From Gamarada debralockiae (Eukaryota > Ascomycota > Leotiomycetes > Helotiales > Hyphodiscaceae), in the NCBI GenBank assembly GCA_002803225.1, contig NXFV01000354.1, positions 1 to 39,192 of the forward strand: DNA of 39,192 nucleotides, read 5' to 3'. The stretch's first letter is position 1; every line of letters starts with the position of its first letter. The notes beneath the pieces were generated by a model. The model searched no databases. It was given only the letters and a program-made list of their open reading frames with translations, and was not told the origin of the DNA. The translations under genes were made by a program, and so were the position numbers. Positions 30,434-39,192 of the stretch are shown here, one piece after another.

Positions 30434-32123
30434 TTATACACAACAACGGAGAAGATCTAACATATCCAAATGATTGCCTTCTGCAATCTTCTTAGAAATA
30501 GTATCCAATGCTTGTAACACAAAGATGACATTTCCAGAGCTCGATTTCGACCAAATTTTCTCCATCGCTTGCCGAATGAGATCCCGACCAATGTTATTGT
30601 CTCGATCCAACGCGCATGTGATCACAAAGGCCGGCCAAGTGAAGTACTGTGCGCAGAGAGTCTCCCCAATATCATTGCGGATGATATCCAAGGCAGAACT
30701 TAGATATGTTGACATAGTTGAGCCCAAGGGGGGTTTGTTTGGGCGAATAATCTTATAGAGGAGGATCTTGGCGGCGATGATGTACAATTGTGCAGCTTGG
30801 CGTGCCTTGGGAACGGCGTAGTTCTCTAAATCACTGTCTGCGATGTCCGAGTACTGGAGATTGACGTTCCCAAGCTGTTCTTCAAGACGTAGAGCGTGGA
30901 CATAATCTAGGGGACCCAGAGGCACCTTGTAGCAAAGTTGGGAGACATCAAGAGTGATAAAAAAAATCTCAGTGGAAACTCCTAGAAGTGGAGAGTTCGC
31001 AATTGGAGAGGAGCCAGGTATGGCGCAGGTTGATAGGAACGGCTGAAGTGTGTCACGGAGGTTAGGGATAGAGATCGAAGCGAGATCTGGATCAAACAGT
31101 GCCGAAGTTGCGCAGTTGAAAAGTACAGATTCCGCAATAATACGTTCCCAAGGAGTTGGCAAACTTCGTTGATAGAAGGCTAATGACGATTTGCGTAATT
31201 GGAGAGTCCGCATGCAGGCTTTCAGGTGGTAGCCGGCGTGGCAGAGAAGTCCTTGCCTCATTTGCCATATCTAATATCACGAATCAGTAAATGGCCGAAT
31301 GAAGCGGACAATGATTTGTCTACCTCGAATATGTACAGCCATACGACTGTCATGATCAGATGGTCTTCAGATCCATCAATGGAACAGTTTTTCACCTGCT
31401 CCCGCAATTGATGAACTGATTCCGAGTAGTATCGCATGGCTTGAGTGCTATATTCTGGTAGCCTATTTGACAAATGCAGAGACGATACAGCCAAAAGAGC
31501 GTCTTTGGCTGGGTTGTCGTCCATTGTTGACGCCAAAAGAACACTGTGCTCTTTGAAGATAGGATGCGCATGAGAACTAATGAGGGTTGGAAGAGAGTGG
31601 AATAAGAAATGGTGCAGTAGATATAATTCATTTCTTGACTGTATGCCGAAGAATGTTTGGCGCGAAATCCAGGGAAATGTCAATAGCGGAGAACGGCGTT
31701 CACGGACGGCACCTAATCTGAGGCTACCAAGTGCTTCGTGGAGGAAGGTCGGTGAAGAATCTGATGCCTGCGAAGAGGGAGAGCATGAAGCCTGGACACT
31801 ATCAGGAGAGTCGTTCGTCTTCCAAGTACAGGAAAGCTTGTTTCGAGCACATGCGTCGCAAGTCGGGCGTTGTTCATTACACTTCTTGCGCCTCTGGCGA
31901 CCTAGCGATGGATTAGTAATTGCACAGTATGCAATAGGAAATTTTCTGAGAGATGTGGGGTTATCGGAGTGAAATGCCCACAAGTCAAGCAGCCCGTTTT
32001 GGTCCGCAATTTCGGAGGCGGTCGGCGCCTTCGTCCTTGTATGGATGGAACAGCCACGCCCGAAGAAACCGCTGGCTGCATGATATAGAATGGAGAATCG
32101 TGTTCTGCTCGATGATCATTCAT
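30434..32123 (-). CDS. Zn2Cys6 fungal transcription factor, 518 aa
   Basis: Exons are 32123-31982, 31901-31324 and 31270-30434. Introns of 80 bp (31902-31981) and 53 bp (31271-31323) are in phases 1 and 0 (total 1557 bases). The first intron splits the second Cys codon of the zinc cluster; joining restores C45-X2-C48-X6-C55-X6-C62-X2-C65-X6-C72, a perfect Zn2Cys6 DNA-binding domain of Gal4 type, preceded by a basic patch RRRRPPPKLR. The rest matches the fungal transcription factor middle-homology type (DUF3468-like), with helices such as LLHHFLFHSLPTL, KDALLAVSSLHLS and HLIMTVVWLYIFE. Nuclear regulator. It is divergent from the amidase gene with 375 bp between starts, so that gene is its likely target. 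An ATG 14 codons downstream is an alternative start. Confidence 0.9.
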
Positions 32124-32498
32124 TGCATGATGGACTGAAGTTGTCTAGGTTCGTCGTTTGTCTGGAAGCGCTAAAGTGCAAAAGTGGGGTCCGCCTCCTG
32201 CGCGCATTTTGGTCTGATTGGCCGGATTCAATATTGGCATGGATTGCACTACATAAGACGGGCATCTATACTTGTACATCTTTCAAGATCCTCCGACCTG
32301 GTTTATAATCACCAAGTTCGTGGCTTACGGGAACGCTGAGGACAACGTCAGCCCGCTTCTTGCGCGCTATTTGGTCTGATTTGCTGGATTCAGTATTGGC
32401 ATAGATTGTACTTATAGACAGGTATATATACTCATACATCTTTCAAGACTCTCCGACTTGGTTCATCACTTATTCATTGCCCAGCATCTACCTTCGCG
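32124..32498. promoter_or_regulatory. Bidirectional promoter with ~119-bp duplication
   Basis: This 375-bp interval lies between the start codons of the Zn2Cys6 regulator and the amidase. Two direct copies, 32191-32312 and 32352-32470, share TTTGGTCTGATT, GGATTCA.TATTGGCAT, ACATCTTTCAAGA and CTCCGAC.TGGTT. Copy 2 ends 28 bp before the amidase ATG. CGG/CCG triplets, typical zinc-cluster half-sites, occur in both copies (e.g. CTCCGAC), and a GGCCGG in copy 1 is TGCTGG in copy 2. Confidence 0.75.
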
Positions 32499-34426
32499 AT
32501 GACTTCTTGTAAGGATTGGCGGAGCATTGCAGCCGAGAAGCGCAGCGCTGCATTCGAACGCATACCCAAATCATGGCGCCTTCCCAATTCTGTACTCGAA
32601 TCGCATAACTCTAGCACGCCAGCAAACGTTTTGAACGTACCTCGAGATTGCGGCATCCTATCTGCGCAGGAGTTGGAAATAACAGAGCAATACGATGCCG
32701 TAGCACTTGCGGAAAAGCTGAAAATGAGAAGTTTCACAGCTACTGCCGTGATCACAGCGTTTTCAAAACGCGCAGCCATTGCCCAACAATTGGTTTGAGA
32801 GGTGACCCATCATAGTAACAAGAAGACTAACTTTTAACAGACGAACTGTCTGACAGAGACCTTCTTTGATGAGGCTCTGGAGAGAGCCAACTTTCTCGAT
32901 GAATATATGGAAAGAGAAAATAAGCCAATGGGGCCTCTTCATGGGGTTCCCATTAGTATCAAGGTCAGTGTGCATAAACCTTACGCACCGAATGAGTATT
33001 GAGAGTTTCACTTGCAGGACTCTTTCAGATATAAGGGCCAAGCAGCAACGATCGGATACGTCTCCTGGATAGGAAAACCGGTATCAACTGAACACTCTCC
33101 CCTAGTTAGCGTTTTGCTTGAGCTCGGAGCTGTGCTGTATGTAAAGACGAATATTCCACAAACTTTGATGGTAATTTCCCGCGATCCACCTACCTGTCAT
33201 CCCTACTGAGCATTGTAGACCGCAGATTCAGACAACAACGTCTTTGGAAGAACACTCAATCCCCATAGGCTGACGCTTACCGCTGGCGGGAGCAGCGGTG
33301 GAGAAGGTGCACTCATTGCAATGCGAGGTTCTATCCTCGGTGTTGGAACTGATATTGCAGGCTCAATTCGGATTCCGGCACTTTGCTGTGGAACGTTTGG
33401 CTTCAAGCCCAGCACGAATCGAGTGCCCTACAGTGGACAGGCTCAGCCAGGAAGAGATGGCATGCCCGGTATAATGCCAACTGCAGGTCCGCTATGCACG
33501 AGCGCTCGGGATATGGCATTCTTCATGGAGAAAGTGATCTCGAAGGCTCCCTGGGACTTCGATGCCAAAGCACTTTGTATGCCGTGGAGAGCTGTTGAAG
33601 GCAAAAAGAAGCTGAGAATCGGCATCCTATCCCCTGATTCGCATTTCCCCCTTGCACCTCCAGTGGTAAGGGCCATGGAAGTGGCTACTAAGAAGCTTTC
33701 AGAACCTGCCTATGAACTTGTGGAATTGAAGAATATCCCTAGCATCAAAGACGCCACCGATATTTGCGGAGAGTTCTTCTTCCTCGACAATACGAACGTC
33801 CCATTTCAACATATCCAAGCAAGCGGAGAGCCTGTTGTTCCATCGATCCCAAGCATTAACCTCACCCATAAAGATTTGTACACCCTGGATGACCTTTTCG
33901 AGCTGAATTCGAGGAGAGACGCGTTCATGGAGGATTGGCGGAAGCTTTTCCTTCAAGAGAAGCTCGATGTGATTGTTGCGCCAGCCGCAGAGACGACCGC
34001 TGTGCCCCACGACACCTACGGCGTGGCACCGTAGGTTGCCATTGAGTTGTTATTGTTCGTGGCTAACGCGTCGAGTAGGTATACGATGTTGTGGAATGTT
34101 CTTGATGTAGATCTCCTCCCACTCAGCTTTTGGAGCTGCCCGCTAAGCCTGTATAGTATCCCGCAGCCGTGATCCCATTCTTGAAAGCCGATGAAACGAT
34201 TGACAGAAACGAATTGTGGCGTGAGGGGGGCCTGAGAGCATGTGAGTTTGGTGCTGTTTCTCCAGGGCATTTTCGCGATAAAGGCGAGCTGACATTCGCA
34301 GACTCTGCAGAGGCTGTACATGGCGCACCGATTGCAATTCAGGTCATTGCGAGGACTGGTCACGATGAGGAGTTGTTAAGTGCCGTATCCATCATTTCTG
34401 AGGTGTTGACCAGCGGCTTGACGTGA
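32499..34426 (+). CDS. Amidase (amidase signature family), 539 aa
   Basis: Seven exons: 32499-32792, 32841-32963, 33018-33170, 33219-34030, 34079-34106, 34157-34241 and 34302-34426; the phases all agree (total 1620 bases). The intron at 34242-34301 is 60 bp, divisible by three and stop-free, but has GTGAGT, a CTGAC branch and TCGCAG, so I remove it. The catalytic triad is Lys139 (GVPISIK), Ser215 (TAGGSSGGE) and Ser239 (GTDIAGSIR), nearly the numbering of mammalian FAAH. C-terminal WNVLDYPAAVIPF and HGAPIAIQ are also typical. The enzyme hydrolyses amides to acid and ammonia; fungal members include acetamidase-type and fatty-acid-amide enzymes, and substrate cannot be told here. No signal peptide, so cytosolic. 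Divergent from the Zn2Cys6 regulator. Confidence 0.93.
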
Positions 34427-37400
34427 AGCTCCGACTTCAGCCAATCTCTGTTTAACCCACACCGGTGTGTTGGAATCAGACCTATCGACGCCCAACTTCA
34501 TAGCAAATAATCCACAGAAATTTCGAATTATTCGTTTCATTCTCAAAATCTCTTCTCTTGGAAGCTGTCAAAATGATCATTCATCTGGGTCTGCTTCCAG
34601 CCTTGTAGTTCTCGGTCTTGAAGCTAGTAGCTACAGGAGTGCACCTAAAAGACAGTTTACCCAAAAGGACGGATGAACTTTCACTTCTCACTTACACCAC
34701 GCGAATTATATGCAGCACCTGCTGAAAGTAATATTCTCGACTATACTCTTTCCAGTGGCAGGGTTATTCGAATGTTGACGTGTGCCCGATTATGATTTAA
34801 GAGCTTCTATCCACGGAATGCAGCTCGGACGCGGAAGAACATGGCGAGAAAGGGGCATGCAGCTTGAATAGCTGAAGTCTTTAATGATGATCAGGACACA
34901 GAGATAAAAACTCATCGAAGGCGAAAATTGAACTTTAAATAGTAATCAACAAAATTTTACGTTCATTCTTCGTGGAAAATTAATGGGGGTACACAACATG
35001 CCCCTATCTCATAGTTCGGAGACGCTGTGGAATCATAACATTGTGTCGACAGCATCGAAATTAAGGAATCATAAATTTCAATTACGCAAGACCTATGGAA
35101 TTATCTTGAGAAAGAGATCAAGTGAGAAAATGATCATGGCATGCTTCCATGGTGCTTTCCAGGACCTCACTGAGCTCGGCACGTCTCAACTTGGTAAATC
35201 CTTGAGAGTTGAGAGTTGTGAGTTGAGAGTTGGAAGACGCGACAAGAAGGAGAGGAAGAACACTATGATACTGGCAAAACTGACAGAAGCGCTGCTCTGG
35301 CTGGCAAATCCCGAGGGCCTCATGGTATGATCATTTCAACTCGGGCGAGGAACCAAGAACGAAAGGATGGGCCCCAAGAGCGGCGCTGCTAGAATCAGAT
35401 GCAACTATTGTTTTTGAGCGGCCAGCGAAGGAATCGTAGAAAAACGGAATTTATCTCGGATCACCAAAACGGAACATATATTTCTCGGCATATGATTCCC
35501 ACTGAAAGGCGAAAACATATCGAAGATACCAGGACTGCTTTGCCGTGCTTACTCTTCTCGCGGTTTTATTGATCTTTCGGTTTCTCCATCACCGATGAAT
35601 TTTCGGGGGGCACTAAGCCCAAAACAATCGCAGAAGCAGAAAATGGTGGCCCGTCACAGATATTCACAAATAAACTTTTGTGTAATGTTCGGAGTTGTCT
35701 CGACACTCGATTCGACTACAGGACGATCCTTGCAGACTGAATCTGCCTCGACCTTCTGCCCTACATGTTCCGTTGATCAGCCACCCTACTTCGCGCTAGT
35801 AGTCGGCTTCTGTCTCCTGCCAACCATGTGAAATAAAAGGACCAAACTTAAGTGACAAGAGTTTAGTTAACGGAAACTACCCAACATTGAAATATTGATG
35901 ATGTACAAATTTAGAAAGACAGAAAGAAGAGACCATAGCCCATTATTTAGAAATATTCTAGAAGATAGAAAGCCCAAGAGCGTTGGAATGGCCACAGGAA
36001 ATTCTTGGGGGGTTGCCGGCTTACACATTTTGGGAACGACCTGCTGCAGAAACATAGGTAAGGGTAATCAAAGTGACAAATTTTAGTGGTTCCTGATCAT
36101 AAAAATGGGAACTGAAATGGCAGAAACCTTAAGGGCGGAGCTGAAAGAGGCAGTAGAAAAGGGCTGCTTTGAGGGTGCTATTACGCCAATTATTGGTACA
36201 GTAACTTGATATCGTCAACTGCTCACCTTCATCTGTAACTTTGTGGTAGCATTAAATGAGACTCTCCTGACTATCCAGACCTGAGGGAATAGTTAGAAAA
36301 GAGTTTTCAATTTGCCTGCCTTCTAAATGAGTGACAACAGCCTCTAATCCTGTCGGGTATGGCTTTTTAACGCCTACTTTTCCCCACGACTTGCTGGGAT
36401 TTTCTTTGTAACGGGTGTGCCATCTGCCTGACGTGCCCTTTCATTTTGATCTTCCAACGAAGCCTACAGAATTGGGCGCTGGGATAAAGATAGAGACACT
36501 GAGTTCAATGTCACTTTCCTTCTGGTCGGCTGCTGCAAGTCACTGCAACAGATGTAACTTGGCTAATCTTTGTCACAAAAACCGGAAAGGAGTAAAATTT
36601 CATCGCAGTCAGTATGGCGGCCGTTCTGTCCTTCCAATTAACTGGACGGTGTAGGAGTAGTCTTCCCTGACATTAGTGTATGGGCTGCTAACAGCGATGT
36701 GGAAAACGAATCAAACTATGAACAAACCGTATTCCAAGCTCCAAAGACTAACTTGATCCAATGGAGGAATGAGGATCTGTTCATTATGATAATTGTGCTA
36801 ACTACCCGCGGCTCTTTCGCGGGGCACTTCCAAAGGATTGCGCATAATTTTGAAAGAATGTGTGGCAGAGAGTAATTCTTTTTAATGTTTTAGCGTTTCA
36901 TAGAATTACTTCGATTCGGAAGTCGCGGACTACTTGACAACAACAGGCAGCTTCGTGGTGCTGAATGAGAGTGGCCGGGGAAAAAAATGCGAATAATAGG
37001 GGGGTTCTGAAGGCTTCCGTGAGTATCTTGATATGAGGTGTTCAAGAAGGTAGAAGTCTGGACAGCGCAGATCCTCGAGTCATATTTCGACTCTCACCCA
37101 CGTCAACTTATCCTTCCTTTATGTCAGTAGTCTACGAGATGTTTTTGACATGTATCTTGTCAACTTGTCAAATATAGAACTGCTAGGGAAATCCCACACT
37201 ATAGCGAGCTGGAAGCCTGAAGCCTGTGAGATGTCGACTTTGGGATCTTTTAGAGAATGGCCGTCGTTCGCTAGGTATGATACTGTAATTTTAAATAGCT
37301 ATGATCTAATTCAGAATTTCATGTACTGTGTTATTGGAAGTAAAAAATTATTTGGTGAATCTGGATCATTTGGGTGTGCAACAATTACGAGAGTGAGATC

Positions 37401-39192
37401 ACTGGATCTTCTGAGAAGGTTTCTGCAGTCATGCCCCTGGCGAATGATCCCCTGCACGGGCCGTTTGACTCTGCCGCTCCCAGGCCCGAGCCATGGAAAC
37501 AAAGAAATGAAACATGACATTTCGAGCTTGACGAAACCCTTGGAGGCCCAAAGAGACGGATGGAGACGGCAGCATGCCTTTACGAATGGTTGTACCTGTG
37601 CGACCGCCGTCAAAGGTTCCTTGCATGTCCCAAACTGTATTGTGTCTTTCTCATTATCGTGCATGCGGCTTCCTACCTAAATTACTGTGTCAACCCATAC
37701 TGTCTTGCATAGATCCATCTGTAGGGACTTTCGAGTACCTTGGGACTTGCTTTACAATCCCGCCCATGGTACTCGTAAGAAGCACTTTGCCGTCCACCAA
37801 ACTGACGGTGCTGCTCCACAACGCGCTGTATGGGCTGTTGTCCTATCGCCCTGGACTCCTGGAATTGCTTGTGTCGCTTCAGCGGTGCGCTTCCCCGGCT
37901 TTGAGTTCCGGCGCATACAATACGACGGGCACACCCGTTCAAGGCTGAAAATCATCATCCGGGATGGAGCGTCGAAATTCCTGATAGAGATAGTCTTGCG
38001 AAGTTTCGTAACTCGCTAGCCGTCCCATGTCCCTTGACATTTTTGCATTATCAGGATCCGATTATGGGCAGGGACTCAAGAGAGATCCCGATCTGACAGG
38101 TTTGTGTTGCGACTTCTGTGGTTCCCTCTCGCCACAGGCGATCCTGCAGGGCACGTCTCGTCAATCTCAGTTCCATGTTCTCCACTCTCGATCAACGACA
38201 ACACGACATGCCAACTCGTCCCCAGGTCACCCTCCCAAAGTGCAGTATAAATTTTAGATTCTGTGGAACAAACATGAATAACAGGAGCTTTCATTCAACT
38301 CCCGCTTGTGCCCCAGTCTGATCAACCACATTTGCATGGGTCACGCCACACAAGCCCGCTTCCATCCATGACTCGCCGACACCATGACGCTTCTACCTGC
38401 ATCATCGTTTCAGGGGCTCGCGGTCCCCGCTGTGGCTTAGAACCACGTCAAAACTTTTCGAGGAAAGAGGTATTTTTGCAAGATGACTGTCCAAACCTTC
38501 CAAGAAAGAGAATTTTAGCCTCTTAACAGTGAAACCCGATTCGACATGGTTTCCACATACCATACGGGGTGCAGCATTCATTGTTACATGTTGGAGTATT
38601 AGGACCATTTCGAATCCCAAGAGCGGCCAGATTCGTCTGAAGTTTCTCTAGTTTCCCGACAGCGTCTGAGCACCTCGAGGAACACGACGCCAGATCTAGG
38701 GATAGCTGCATCATGGTGATCACATGTCTCAAACTCCCTAGACGGCAGACGCAACTATAGTTCGATATTTCAGGCTGTGGCTGTCAGCTTGAAGATAGTC
38801 CCTAAGTCTTGGCAGAATCCCTTTCCTGTGGTGGTAACTTCTCTCCTCGTTATGTTGCGGGGCATTCGATAATCCCACTCGTGGGAGCCACACTTCCTGG
38901 TAGTAGTGGTGTGATCGTTGGGGTGATTCTAAATACTAGATCTTCTTCAGACCCTCGAGGTACAATCACTTGCTCAGATAAGGAGGGGACCACCTGACGG
39001 GTAATATCAAGGATCAAAACTGCTCGGTGGATATGCCAAATGCCGAGGAGCTGTCAACATCGGCAGAGAAGTTGCGCGCAAGGATGTCACTCCGAAAACC
39101 AGTGTTGCGAGTTTACTGATACTCTTGGCTATGCACTGTACCTACCAAAAAAAAAAAAAAAAAAAACCAACAAAAACCTCTCTAATGAGAAA
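34427..39192. other. Long gene-free stretch to the window end
   Basis: In 4.8 kb I find no gene I can support. Frames are short or overlap on both strands (e.g. 37150-37680 plus and 37311-37664 minus), without domains or credible splice partners. Small features are a GAGAGTTG-rich patch at about 35205-35233 and a 20-A run at about 39147-39166. This may be decayed repeat DNA or hold a non-coding RNA I cannot detect. Confidence 0.45.

Noticed and set aside
37150..38019. Possible genes from overlapping 110-176-aa frames
   Set aside because: Frames exist on both strands over the same bases, have no domains, and no splice pattern joins them.

Overview
The window looks like nuclear DNA of a filamentous ascomycete (Pezizomycotina; the class cannot be fixed from the sequence alone). 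The evidence is dense small genes with 45-80 bp GT...AG introns and CTRAC/CTAAT-like branch points, a Zn2Cys6 transcription factor, a 2EXR protein, a sedolisin relic, and four recognisable eukaryotic housekeeping genes (Trs20/TRAPPC2, mitochondrial ribosomal protein mL60/Mrpl31, nuclear cap-binding protein CBP20, nucleoporin Nup82). Intact genes alternate with long gene-free stretches, transposon debris and broken genes, as in an accessory region next to a conserved block.

Layout. 1-455: LTR-retroelement relic on the minus strand. 2412-3384: unknown three-exon gene (-). 4373-5275 (+) and 5365-7352 (-): a convergent pair, a single-exon gasdermin-like protein and a four-exon subtilisin-like protease with the full catalytic triad. 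This matches the fungal HET-Q1/HET-Q2 type of regulated-cell-death gene pair and is the most interesting content of the window. 8670-10611: mobile-element zone with a truncated sedolisin pseudogene, an LTR (9055-9507), a coding relic, and an element with inverted arrays of CCTGAG units. 11215-13514: three-exon T5orf172 (GIY-YIG-like) protein (-), bracketed by two direct copies of one repeat (10271-10611 and 14050-14290). 15111-16157: 2EXR protein (+). 19401-20910: membrane protein gene (-) with an unresolved reading-frame change.

22275-27312 is the conserved block. Trs20 (-) and mL60 (+) are divergent over 163 bp, and CBP20 (-) and Nup82 (+) are divergent over 245 bp. 27568-29850 holds degenerate pieces of a GMC oxidoreductase, a Zn2Cys6 regulator and a bZIP-like factor. 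30434-32123 (Zn2Cys6 regulator, -) and 32499-34426 (seven-exon amidase, +) are divergent neighbours whose shared promoter holds a ~119 bp direct duplication with a C-to-T/G-to-A bias. 34427-39192 shows no gene I can support.

Functional reading. The protease is expected to activate the gasdermin-like pore former by cutting off its C-terminal tail, an allorecognition or defence switch. The Zn2Cys6 regulator probably controls the neighbouring amidase. Exon joins were deduced by eye from splice signals and phase; all intact models given here except 19401-20910 add up to a whole number of codons.
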